64,000 nucleotides of DNA from Pseudomonas borbori. Its GTDB lineage: Bacteria > Pseudomonadota > Gammaproteobacteria > Pseudomonadales > Pseudomonadaceae. Made by a program: the position numbers and the translations under genes. Positions 37,043 to 44,909 of this stretch are shown one piece after another. How positions within the stretch are numbered: the first letter of the stretch is position 1; each line of letters starts with the position of its first letter. The stretch covers positions 1-64,000 of the forward strand of contig NZ_FOWX01000014.1 in NCBI RefSeq assembly GCF_900115555.1, read 5' to 3'. A model generated the notes under the pieces. It was given only the letters and a program-made list of their open reading frames with translations. It was not told the origin of the DNA and did no database searches.

Positions 37043-37546
37043 TCAATCATCGCCCTGGGTGTCGTCCTTCTCCGCCGCGTTGTCGGCCGGGTTGCGGCGC
37101 ATGCGTGGCCCATCGGTTTGCACCGAAGGGAAGCGCGCGGAGGCGTAGCGCACCACCAGAATCGCCACCGCCAGCAACAGGATCGCCCCGGAAATCAGCA
37201 CCACGCCCATATCCGGGCGATGGTGGTGCGACACGTCGGAGATCAGCAAACGGGTCAGCGCGGTGATCGCCACATAGATCAGGAAACGGATCGGCATATG
37301 GTTGGTCTTGAAATAGATCCCGACCATCGCCCCCAGTTCGAGGTAAATGAACAGCAGCAGGATGTCGTCGACCGTGGTGTGGCCCTTATCGACCATGCCG
37401 CTGAACGCCATCACCGCCGCCCAGGCGGTAGCCCCGCCGATGGCGAACAACGCCAGGTAGTGAAAGCCTTCGACCAGCAGGTTGCCGAGCGATTCGGCCA
37501 GTCCATGCAGGTTCTCACGCAGCGTCTCGGCCCAATTCAATTTCAA
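37043..37546 (-). CDS. PsiE-family membrane protein, TTG start
   Basis: This 167-residue protein has four hydrophobic segments (about 25-50, 62-78, 85-100 and 112-132) and the PsiE features L-L-L-F-I-Y-L-E-L-G-A-M-V-G-I-Y-F and H-M-P-I-R-F-L-I-Y-V-A-I-T-A. The soluble tail is charged. No ATG fits: the best start is TTG at 37546 with GAGGAG seven bases upstream, giving M-K-L-N-W. PsiE is phosphate-starvation inducible in E. coli and occurs in stress islands; its function is unknown. It is convergent with the glycine-zipper gene (40 bp apart). Confidence 0.82.
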   Translation of the reverse strand: MKLNWAETLRENLHGLAESLGNLLVEGFHYLALFAIGGATAWAAVMAFSGMVDKGHTTVDDILLLFIYLELGAMVGIYFKTNHMPIRFLIYVAITALTRLLISDVSHHHRPDMGVVLISGAILLLAVAILVVRYASARFPSVQTDGPRMRRNPADNAAEKDDTQGDD

Positions 37547-37596
37547 GATGCAGCTCCTCGGAGGGGGAAAATATCGAGCGCCGTCGCGAGGCCGCC

Positions 37597-37628
37597 GCTG
37601 TAGGCGAGCGTTTTCTCGCAAGCGCTCG
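37597..37628 (-). repeat. 32-bp dispersed repeat, copy B
   Basis: On the minus strand this reads GAGCGCTTGCGAGAAAAC and 14 more bases, matching copy A at 5726-5757 at 28 of 32 positions. It lies in the gap upstream of the PsiE-family gene. The gap otherwise (37547-37803) shows no gene. Confidence 0.6.
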
Positions 37629-37803
37629 GTAATAGGCTCGCCGCCATGATCGAACCCGCAAATGACGATTGGATTATGCCGGATGAGGCGCAGCCGCAAG
37701 GCCGACAAGCCCGCCGTGCGACAATAAGCCACGCCCCCTCGCAACCCGGGGCGCCGAGTGAAATCGGGCGGCACCGCACACCGCGACGCCGCCCCGGGTC
37801 AGG

Positions 37804-38271
37804 CTATTCGCTGATAGGTCCACACTGGGCGGTCGGCATGAGCTGGAGAAACTGCTCCGCGCTCATATGCACCAAACCTTCATGATCGCCCGACTCGAAA
37901 TACACATCCTTGAGCGCCGTCAGCGCCTCGTCGATCAGGGTTTCCATCTCGAAGGCGCTGCCCACCGGCGGAATCGCGCCGTTCGCGCAGTCGCTGAAAC
38001 GCGGACCGAACTCGTTCTCCCGCGCCAGCCGCCAGTGGCGCTTGGTCAGTTTGCGCACCTTGTTGAGGTCGACCTGGTGGGTCGCCGGCACTACCGCCAT
38101 CAGCCAATGGCCCTGAAAGTCGTCGAGGATCACCGACTTGGCTACCAGGTGCGGCGCCACACCGGCGCGGCGCGCCGCTTCACGAGCAGTCATCGAGGGA
38201 TAGTGCTGGAGCATGTCGTAGTGGGAGTGCTGTTGTGACAAGTAATTTTGCAAACGGTTGGCCATGGTCAT
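37804..38271 (-). CDS. YbaK/ProXp-type aminoacyl-tRNA deacylase
   Basis: This 155-residue protein is a single YbaK/prolyl-tRNA editing domain. It has the family pattern A-P-H-L-V-A-K-S-V-I-L near residue 45 (the conserved lysine is here) and G-A-I-P-P-V-G at about 100, plus a C-terminal F-E-S-G-D-H-E-G-L-V. Such free-standing proteins hydrolyse mischarged tRNAs (Cys- or Ala-tRNAPro, or others). Two in-frame ATGs (38271, 38265) are possible. It is divergent from yebG; the 277-bp gap between them contains the SOS box of yebG. No link to the PsiE gene is evident. Confidence 0.88.
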   Translation of the reverse strand: MTMANRLQNYLSQQHSHYDMLQHYPSMTAREAARRAGVAPHLVAKSVILDDFQGHWLMAVVPATHQVDLNKVRKLTKRHWRLARENEFGPRFSDCANGAIPPVGSAFEMETLIDEALTALKDVYFESGDHEGLVHMSAEQFLQLMPTAQCGPISE

Positions 38272-38474
38272 GATGCACCTCCTAACGTTGGCCTGAGAAT
38301 CGACGCCAGCCCCCGCCTCCCGCTGAAGCCCACGCCAACCGGGTACTGCCGCGACGGGAGTATTGCGAGCCGTCCGGGTATCTTCCCGCCCTGTTTCGGG
38401 CCGCGTCTGGCTCCTACAAGTTTAGTGCATGGGCAAGACCGTGAGCGATGCACTAGCAGGCCTCGGTCAACTGC

Positions 38475-38507
38475 TTTACACTGCGCCAGCACTGTATATA
38501 TAAACAG
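38475..38507 (+). promoter_or_regulatory. SOS promoter of yebG: LexA box over the -10 region
   Basis: CTGTATATATAAACAG (38492-38507) is a perfect CTGT-N8-ACAG LexA site. TTTACA at 38475-38480 is a good -35 and TATATA/TATAAA at 38497-38504 a -10, so LexA would cover the promoter. The start codon of yebG is 41 bases further on. Confidence 0.9.
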
Positions 38508-38548
38508 TTTTCTTACAACCCATCAGCGTGAAGGCTTAGAGGTGATGA

Positions 38549-38809
38549 ATGGCCGTCGAAGTGGTGTACCGCAGCAGCCGGGATCTGGAGCGTTTATTCA
38601 TGGATAAAGCCGAAGCCGACCGTCATGACAAGATGCTCGAACTGGCCGAGCTGCTCACCGAGGTATTGCAAAAGGCCGTGCCTTCGCTAAACGAGCAGCA
38701 AGGCGAAGAGCTGGGCATCTTCATGGCCAAGAACCGCGAGATCTTCGCCAAGGCCTTCAAGAACCAACCGGATGCCCTGAGTGAACTGGGCCAAGCCGAG
38801 GCCGAATAA
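38549..38809 (+). CDS. yebG: YebG family SOS-inducible protein
   Basis: This 86-residue protein starts M-A-V-E-V-V-Y and carries the K-A-E-A-D-R-H-D-K-M-L-E-L-A-E-L-L segment shared with E. coli YebG. It is mostly helical and charged, and is probably cytoplasmic. YebG is induced by DNA damage in E. coli, with no firm biochemical role. The perfect LexA box upstream fits this. GAGGTG stands before the ATG. The gene is monocistronic; an intergenic stretch of 342 bp with a REP palindrome follows. Confidence 0.92.
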   Translation: MAVEVVYRSSRDLERLFMDKAEADRHDKMLELAELLTEVLQKAVPSLNEQQGEELGIFMAKNREIFAKAFKNQPDALSELGQAEAE

Positions 38810-38902
38810 CCACGGCTGCCACAGGAACGGCCACCCCGCCCTCGACGCCGCGCGGTCGCCCAGCAAACTGGAGGAAAATGCGTCTGTCGGCTTGTGGGTA
38901 CC

Positions 38903-38970
38903 TGTAGGAGCGGCCCATGGCCGCGAAACGCTTTTATTACCAAAGCTTCGCGGGCATGGCCCGCTCCTAC
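38903..38970. repeat. REP palindrome (GTAGGAGCGG class)
   Basis: TGTAGGAGCGGCCCATGGCC and GCGAA on the left pair with TTCGCGGGCATGGCCCGCTC and CTAC on the right around an AT-rich loop. The same family recurs at 59713-59771 and, degraded, at about 9733-9807. It lies in the 38810-39151 gap, which has no gene. Confidence 0.85.
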
Positions 38971-39151
38971 CCATCAGTCAGGCCGATGACTCGCACTGCG
39001 TGGCCCGGATGCAGGCGTAGCTAGCGTCGCCCTCTTCACCTCACCTCGCTGCCCACGCTTTCGGCCATCCTGATGACCCAGGTCATTGTCGCCGATCGGC
39101 AGTAGCTGAGACCCTGAAGCTCTTGCGCAGTGGATATCCAAGGAAAGCCCC

Positions 39152-40447
39152 ATGCCCAGGAAAATCGAGCCTGGCGACATCCTGCTTGCCGTGCTGGTGC
39201 TGACACCGCTCGCCATGGCCGGACCGAGGCTATGGGAACTGCCGGGCGATGGGGCTATCTGGCTGCTCTCTCTGGCTGGTCGGGTTACAGGCGTACTGGG
39301 ACTCTCCGCATTGCTGGTAACGGCGGCCATGTGCGTGCGTCTGCCAGGGCTGGACCGCTGGTTTGGTGGCCTGCCGCGCCTGTGGCTACTGCACCGGCGT
39401 CTGGGTTTCAGCGCCTTTCTGCTGATCCTCGGCCACGTGCTTCTGCTGAGCTTCGCGGCGCTGCCGTTGTCGCTGGAGCAGGCGTTGCGGGTGCTATTTC
39501 CACCGCTCGCCCATGCACCGATCTGGGCCGGCTGGCTGGCCCTGGCGGCGCTGATCGTCGCCCTAGCGCCGACCTTCCAGGTGTCGGCCATCCACTATCA
39601 ACGCTGGAAGCGCCAGCACCTGCTGTCTGCGGCCGCCCTGCTGCTGGCCTTGCTGCATGCCCTGCCGCTGATCCCCGAACGCGCCGCCTGGTGGCTGCTG
39701 AGCCTGCTGGCCCTGGCCGCGATCGCCTGGCGCAAGCTGCTGGCCCCGGTTCTGGCCCGGCGCGAGTACCGGGTCGCCCAGGTCACCCCACTGGCCGCGG
39801 ATGTGGTGGAAATCAGCCTGGCGCCCAAGCACCAGGGCATCGTCCATAGCGCCGGACAATTCGTCTACCTGACCCCACAGGATCCATCGCTCGACGCCGG
39901 GTACGCAGAAGAGCACCCCTTCACCGTCAGCTCTGCGCCCGGCGCTGGCGAATTGAAGCTGGGAATCAAGGCACTCGGCGATGCCAGCCTGGCTCTGCAG
40001 ACGCTGACGCCGGGCAGCCGGGTACAGGTCGAGGGGCCGTACGGGCAGTTCTTCGCACGCCGGGCAGCGCAGCGCAAGCAGCTGTGGCTGGGCGGGGGCA
40101 TCGGCATCACCCCCTTCGTCGGCGCGGCCCGGCATCTGGCGGAGCGGCCCGATCACTTCACTCACGTGGCGTTGTTCTACCTGGCCAATCGCCCGGCGCG
40201 CGCCTATTACCACGAGGAACTCGAACGGATCGCCAGCGCCCACGAACAACTGAGCCTGTGCATCCACTACTTCTCCTGCTGCGGCCCCCTCAGCGAGGCC
40301 TTCCTGCGTGAGCATTGCCCCGACTTCGCCGAGCGCGAGCTCTACATCTGCGGCCCGCCGGCGATGCTCGAGTACCTGCACGGCCTGCTGGCCACGGCCG
40401 GGGTCGACCGCGCATTCATCCACACGGAGGCATTCGATTTCCTATGA
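39152..40447 (+). CDS. ferric-reductase-like membrane flavoprotein (heme b + FNR domain)
   Basis: This 431-residue protein has six hydrophobic segments with paired histidines (L-H-R-R-L-G-F near residue 87, G-H-V near 102, and H-Y-Q-R-W-K-R-Q-H and L-L-H-A later) expected to bind heme b. A cytoplasmic ferredoxin-NADP reductase module follows: an FAD segment at H-P-F-T-V-S-S and an NAD(P)H segment at G-G-G-I-G-I-T-P-F and L-Y-I-C-G-P-P-A-M. It should move electrons from NAD(P)H across the membrane. Its stop overlaps the start of the next gene (ATGA), which encodes a periplasmic redox protein and so is the likely acceptor. The true acceptor (iron, quinone, flavin or other) is not evident. Confidence 0.9.
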   Translation: MPRKIEPGDILLAVLVLTPLAMAGPRLWELPGDGAIWLLSLAGRVTGVLGLSALLVTAAMCVRLPGLDRWFGGLPRLWLLHRRLGFSAFLLILGHVLLLSFAALPLSLEQALRVLFPPLAHAPIWAGWLALAALIVALAPTFQVSAIHYQRWKRQHLLSAAALLLALLHALPLIPERAAWWLLSLLALAAIAWRKLLAPVLARREYRVAQVTPLAADVVEISLAPKHQGIVHSAGQFVYLTPQDPSLDAGYAEEHPFTVSSAPGAGELKLGIKALGDASLALQTLTPGSRVQVEGPYGQFFARRAAQRKQLWLGGGIGITPFVGAARHLAERPDHFTHVALFYLANRPARAYYHEELERIASAHEQLSLCIHYFSCCGPLSEAFLREHCPDFAERELYICGPPAMLEYLHGLLATAGVDRAFIHTEAFDFL

Positions 40448-41268
40448 GCCTGAACAAGATCGCCTACACCGCTCTGGTCGCCTTCATCAGCGTCGTGCTG
40501 ACGCTGTTGGCAACCGGTTTACTCATGGGCCGCTCGCCCGAGCCCGCGGCCGACACACTCAGACCGATCGGCGCAGCGGAACTGGCCGCGCACAATCATC
40601 GCGACAGTTGCTGGAAGGCCATCGACGGCAAGGTCTATGACGTCACGCCCTACCTCCCCGAGCACTCCGGCGACGAGGCCCTGACACTGGACTGGTGCGG
40701 CAAGGACGCCAGCACGGCGTGGCACAACAAGCGGCCCGGAAAGGCCCACAGCCCCAGCGCGGCGCTGTTGCTGCAAAGCTATTTGATCGGCCAGTTCGCA
40801 TCATCGGCCACAGCCGCCGCACCACCCCGGCAGGCCCTGACTACGCCGCCGGGCGCAGCTGACAGATCGCCGCGCCCGTCCGCCAAGGTACTACTGGGCC
40901 TGGCACCGGGCACCTACCTGGACGGCATCTATCGTGGCCAGTTTTCCGACCGCGGCGAGATGCAGGTCAGCCTGCAGTTCAGCCTGCGCGAACACCGCCT
41001 ACACGACATCGAACTGCGCTACCTCGCCTATGCCGGCGTCAACTACCTGAAACTGAGCGAGGAACACCCCTCCTATCCGGTGCTCCGACAATACCGGCAA
41101 GGCATCGCCCACCTGGAGGGCCAGCCCCTCGCCAACCTCTTCGACCTCTACGAGCCGGGTCAGGTGGTCGAGGACATCGACGCATTCAGCGGCGCTACCC
41201 TACGCGCCAGCAAGATCATCTCGGCCGTGCGCGATGCCCTGAACCGCGGGGTATATCAGTGGCAGTGA
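40444..41268 (+). CDS. membrane-anchored cytochrome b5 / FMN-binding fusion with flavinylation motif
   Basis: This 274-residue protein has one N-terminal membrane segment (about 7-28) placing the rest in the periplasm. A cytochrome b5-like domain (about 40-100) has candidate heme ligands H74 in L-P-E-H-S-G-D and H94 in A-W-H-N; the usual H-P-G-G is H-S-G-D. After a Pro/Ala linker comes an FMN_bind domain ending with D246-A-F-S-G-A-T252. That is the motif in which ApbE attaches FMN to the final Thr in NqrC/RnfG-type proteins. The four-base overlap with the ferric-reductase-like gene implies a two-protein electron relay: NAD(P)H, FAD, heme b, heme b5, covalent FMN. No apbE gene is in the window. 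Confidence 0.88.
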   Translation: MSLNKIAYTALVAFISVVLTLLATGLLMGRSPEPAADTLRPIGAAELAAHNHRDSCWKAIDGKVYDVTPYLPEHSGDEALTLDWCGKDASTAWHNKRPGKAHSPSAALLLQSYLIGQFASSATAAAPPRQALTTPPGAADRSPRPSAKVLLGLAPGTYLDGIYRGQFSDRGEMQVSLQFSLREHRLHDIELRYLAYAGVNYLKLSEEHPSYPVLRQYRQGIAHLEGQPLANLFDLYEPGQVVEDIDAFSGATLRASKIISAVRDALNRGVYQWQ

Positions 41269-41517
41269 ACAACTAGGGCCAGTCTTGGCAGGCCGGAGGA
41301 ATGGCTATGCAGCCGCCATGAGCGGATGGCAAAACGTGGGCTGGGCGGCGACGGGCTAAAACCCACCCGTCTGTGGATCGCAGATCCAGGGCAGCCCAGC
41401 TGCCGGCAACCTTGTCATTTAGCGAGGCTTCGGCCAGGGTCATGACACCGGCATCCTTGCTCCCGGAGTCACTCATGTCAGCCCTGTGCCCAAGCGTCGC
41501 TCCCAAGGCCGAGTGGG

Positions 41518-42627
41518 TCAACCCTCGCCCTGCTCCAGCGCCTGCACCAGCGCCTTGAGAAAGCGCGCGGCCTCGCCGCCGGTGACCGCGCGGTGGTCGA
41601 AGGTCAGCGACAGCGGCAGGATCGGATGCACCACTACCTTTCCCCCCACCGCCACCGGTTCCTCGCGGATACCGCCGGCACCGATGATCGCCACCTGCGG
41701 CGGCATCACCACCGGGTTGGCGTAACGGCCGAACAGGGTGCCGAAGTTGGACAGGGTGAGGGTCGCGCCCATCATCTCCTGGGGCGGGATCGAGCGCGCC
41801 TTGACGTCGGCGCGCAGGCGCGCAATGCCTTCCTTCAAGTCCTCGGCCGTGCGCGCGCCGACGTTGCGCAACACCGGTACGAACAGACCGTCCGCGGTAT
41901 CCACGGCGATGCCCAGATCGAGCTGGGCGTGACGCTTGAGCGACAGCCCCTTGCCATCGAACCAGCTGTTGAGTACCGGTTCGGCCTGACAGGCGGCGGC
42001 GATCGCCTGGGCGATGCGCACCAGTGGATCGCGCGCCTGCGCCCAGCGATGCAGATCGGCGTCGCCGACAATGAACACCGGCACCACCTCGGCATGCGAG
42101 CGCGCCATGTTGATCGCCATGCTGCGCCGCACCCCGCGCAGCTTGTCGCCGCCGAACTTGTCGCGGGCCGACTGGGTCGCGGCCTCGACATCGCCACGGG
42201 TGATCAGGCCGCCCGCTCCGGAGCCGCTCAGGCCACTCAGGTCGACGCCCAGCTGGCGGGCCAGTTGGCGCACCGCCGGGGTCGCGCGCGGCGCCAGATG
42301 TTCACGGGTCGAAGGCGCGGCGCCGACGAAGAAGCTGTCCGCCTGCGCCTCGCCGCCGCCTTCCAAACGGCCGACCACGGTGCCGGCATCGGCCTCGCCC
42401 TCGTAGGCCAGCAACGGCTCGCCGACATGCAGGATGTCGCCCTCGGCGCCGAAGGTCTTGGCTACCACGCCGTCGTAGGGCGCGGGAATATCGACGATGG
42501 CCTTGGCGGTTTCCACCGAGACCAGCAGTTGGTCGGCCTTGACCGCCTCACCGGCCTTGACGTGCCACTCGACGATCTCGGCCTCCTGCAGGCCTTCGCC
42601 CAGGTCGGGCAGTTTGAAGTATTTCAT
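41518..42627 (-). CDS. 2-oxo acid dehydrogenase E2 (dihydrolipoyl acyltransferase)
   Basis: This 369-residue protein has one lipoyl domain (lipoylated K42 in E-T-A-K-A), a peripheral-subunit-binding domain (about 115-155, A-T-P-A-V-R-Q-L-A-R-Q-L-G-V-D-L) and a catalytic domain. The catalytic motif near the C-terminus reads D-H345-R-A-V-T-G: the histidine is present, but the Asp that usually follows three residues later is Thr349. GGGAGA precedes the ATG. It is the last gene of the leucine dehydrogenase-E1-E2 set. No E3 (lipoamide dehydrogenase) is encoded here, so a shared E3 must serve. Substrate is probably a branched-chain keto acid or pyruvate. Confidence 0.93.
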   Translation of the reverse strand: MKYFKLPDLGEGLQEAEIVEWHVKAGEAVKADQLLVSVETAKAIVDIPAPYDGVVAKTFGAEGDILHVGEPLLAYEGEADAGTVVGRLEGGGEAQADSFFVGAAPSTREHLAPRATPAVRQLARQLGVDLSGLSGSGAGGLITRGDVEAATQSARDKFGGDKLRGVRRSMAINMARSHAEVVPVFIVGDADLHRWAQARDPLVRIAQAIAAACQAEPVLNSWFDGKGLSLKRHAQLDLGIAVDTADGLFVPVLRNVGARTAEDLKEGIARLRADVKARSIPPQEMMGATLTLSNFGTLFGRYANPVVMPPQVAIIGAGGIREEPVAVGGKVVVHPILPLSLTFDHRAVTGGEAARFLKALVQALEQGEG

Positions 42628-42678
42628 CTCTCGTTCTCCCCTCGATTCGCTTGTCCTGCATAGCCGGGTCGACGGCCT

Positions 42679-42752
42679 GGTGCGCACGGCGCACCCTACG
42701 CCGAGTGGCCTCCATCCCGTAGGGTGCGCGGGGCCGTCTAGGTCGCGCGCAC
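42679..42752. repeat. palindromic repeat (GTAGGGTGCG class)
   Basis: GGTGCGCACGGCGCACCCTA (42679-42698) is followed 20 bases later by the inverse GTAGGGTGCGCGGGG. The first unit is also found, identical over 21 bases, at 61248-61268. It lies between the E1-beta and E2 genes and could partly uncouple them. Confidence 0.7.
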
Positions 42753-42766
42753 CATTGCCCCATGCA

Positions 42767-43753
42767 TCACGCGTAATCCAGCACCGTCTCGCAGGCCGCG
42801 AGGATATCCGCGACGCCGGGGATATAGAGTTGTTCCAGGCGGTACAGTGGCGGCGGAATATCCGGTGCGGTGACCCGCTGGATCGGCGCCTGCAAATCCA
42901 GCAAGGCGCGCTCGTACAGGCTGGCGGCGATCTCCGCGCCGACCGCGCAGCTCTTCGGCGCCTCGTGCACGATCACGCAACGCCCGGTCTTGCGCACCGA
43001 GGCCTCGAGGGTGTCCAGGTCCAGCGGCTTGACGCAGGCGACGTCGATCACCTCGGCGGACACCCCGCGCTCCTCCAGTTGCGCGGCGGCCTGCAGGGTC
43101 TCATGGACGCTGGCGCCCCAGCTGATCAGGGTCAGGTCGCTGCCCTCGCGCAGGGTGAAGCAGCTGTCCAGCGGCAGGCGCTTGCCATCGTCATGCAGCA
43201 CCTGCGGGTTCATCCGGTACAGCCGGGTCGGCTCGAGGAAGATCACTGGATCGGGGTCGTCGATGGCCGCCAGCAGCAGACCGTAGGCGCGTGCCGGCGA
43301 GGACGGGATGACCACGCGCAGGCCGGGAATATGGGCGAACAGCGCCTCGGTGCTTTCACTGTGGTGTTCCGGCGCGCGGATACCGGCGCCCATCGGCGTG
43401 CGCAACACCATCGGGCAACTCAAGCGGCCACGGGTGCGATTGCGCAGGCGACTGGCATGCGAGACCAACTGATCCAGCGCTGGGTAGATGAAGCCCATGA
43501 ACTGGATTTCCAGGACCGGCTTCAAGCCTTGCGCGGCCATGCCGACCGCCAGCCCGGCGATCATGGTTTCGGCCAGCGGCGTGTCGATCACCCGCTTGAA
43601 GCCGAAGGTGTCGCGCAGGCCGGCCGTGGCGCGGAACACCCCGCCGTTGACGCCGACGTCCTCGCCCAGCACCACCACATCCAGATCCTCGTACATGGCC
43701 CGGTGCAAGGCCAGGTTGATCGCCTCCAGCAGGCTCAGTTTGGCCTCACTCAT
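42767..43753 (-). CDS. pdhB: 2-oxo acid dehydrogenase E1 beta subunit
   Basis: This 328-residue protein has the transketolase pyrimidine domain and C-terminal domain of E1 beta: L-G-E-D-V-G-V-N-G-G-V-F-R, D-T-P-L-A-E at about 58, G-L-K-P-V-L-E-I-Q-F, and the C-terminal C-V-I-V-H-E-A. It forms the alpha2beta2 E1 with the product of the gene whose end it overlaps by eight bases. The symbol follows the annotation of the syntenic P. aeruginosa gene. Association with leucine dehydrogenase suggests branched-chain 2-oxo acids as substrates, which sequence alone does not settle. Confidence 0.93.
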   Translation of the reverse strand: MSEAKLSLLEAINLALHRAMYEDLDVVVLGEDVGVNGGVFRATAGLRDTFGFKRVIDTPLAETMIAGLAVGMAAQGLKPVLEIQFMGFIYPALDQLVSHASRLRNRTRGRLSCPMVLRTPMGAGIRAPEHHSESTEALFAHIPGLRVVIPSSPARAYGLLLAAIDDPDPVIFLEPTRLYRMNPQVLHDDGKRLPLDSCFTLREGSDLTLISWGASVHETLQAAAQLEERGVSAEVIDVACVKPLDLDTLEASVRKTGRCVIVHEAPKSCAVGAEIAASLYERALLDLQAPIQRVTAPDIPPPLYRLEQLYIPGVADILAACETVLDYA

Positions 43754-44840
43754 GGCTTGCCTCCTCACGCCGGGCGACGCGCTCCAGGAGCATGTCGCGC
43801 TGCTCGGCCAGCGCCGCCGGCCACTGCGCGTAGACATAGTCGAACAGGGTCTCGGCGGGCGCATTGCCGACTGCCTCGAAGGCTTCGACCGCCTGTTGTA
43901 CCAGGCCCTGACACTCGCCGATCAACGCCTGCTCGCGGCCCTCATCCCACACGCCCTGAGCGGCCAGATAGCTCTGCAGACGCTTGACCGGCTCTTCCTG
44001 CCAGGCCTGTTTGACCTCTTCGGCACTGCGGTAGCGGGTGGCATCGTCGGCGGTGGTGTGGTCGCCGAGGCGGTAGCTGAGGCACTCCAGCAACACCGGC
44101 CCCTTGCCGTGGCGGGCACGCTCCAGGGCGACCTGCATACGCTCGTAAACCGCGATGATGTCGTTGCCGTCGACCTGCTCGCCGGGAAAACCTGCGCCTA
44201 GGGCCTTCTGCGCCAGGGTCGGTGCGCCGCACTGGATGCGCCTGGGCACCGAGATCGCCCACTGGTTGTTGTTGACCACGAACACCACCGGCAACTGCCA
44301 GGCGCCGGCGACGTTGAGCGCTTCGAGAAAATCGCCCTTGCTGGTCGCGCCATCGCCGCAGGTGGTGACGGCGACACGGTGCTCGCCGCGGATCTTCATC
44401 GCCGTGGCCACCCCGCAAGCATGCAGGGCCTGGGTGGCGATCGGCACGCAGAGCGGGAAATCCTGGGCCACCGCCGGGTCGGCGTAGGCGCTGCCGCGCT
44501 CGTCACCGCCCCAGTAGAGGAGGATTTCCTCCATCTTCACTCCGCGCATGACCTGCACCGCAGTGTCGCGGTAATAGGGCACCAGCACGTCCTCGGGCTT
44601 CATCAAGGCGCCGATGGCCACGCCTATGGATTCCTGGCCGATGGTCGGCGCGTAGGTGCCGATGCGTCCGGTGCGTTGCAGGGCCACGGCCTTCTGGTCG
44701 AACAGCCGGGTCAGGACCATCTGCCGGTACAGGCGCACCAGCAGGTCGAAATCGTCGGCCCAGGCCGGCAAGGCGCCGAGCAGACGGCCCTGCGCATCGA
44801 GGTAACGGGTAAGGGGTATGTCGGGGTTGAACGGGTTCAT
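43746..44840 (-). CDS. pdhA: 2-oxo acid dehydrogenase E1 alpha subunit
   Basis: This 364-residue protein carries the thiamine diphosphate motif G-D-G-A-T-S-K-G-D-F ... N-N-N-Q-W-A-I-S. It also has the substrate-side H-A-C-G-V-A-T-A and the phosphorylation-loop-like Y-R-L-G-D-H-T-T-A-D-D-A-T. It decarboxylates a 2-oxo acid and passes the acyl group to the lipoyl domain of E2. It lies 69 bases after leucine dehydrogenase on the same strand. The H-T-T-A-D-D-A-T loop is found in pyruvate and branched-chain E1s, so specificity is left open. Confidence 0.93.
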   Translation of the reverse strand: MNPFNPDIPLTRYLDAQGRLLGALPAWADDFDLLVRLYRQMVLTRLFDQKAVALQRTGRIGTYAPTIGQESIGVAIGALMKPEDVLVPYYRDTAVQVMRGVKMEEILLYWGGDERGSAYADPAVAQDFPLCVPIATQALHACGVATAMKIRGEHRVAVTTCGDGATSKGDFLEALNVAGAWQLPVVFVVNNNQWAISVPRRIQCGAPTLAQKALGAGFPGEQVDGNDIIAVYERMQVALERARHGKGPVLLECLSYRLGDHTTADDATRYRSAEEVKQAWQEEPVKRLQSYLAAQGVWDEGREQALIGECQGLVQQAVEAFEAVGNAPAETLFDYVYAQWPAALAEQRDMLLERVARREEASHE

Positions 44841-44909
44841 GGGCGATTCCTCGGCACCTTGTGGGCGTGCTTACAGCCGCCGACGCTCGTGGCATCGGCA
44901 GACCCCGGC

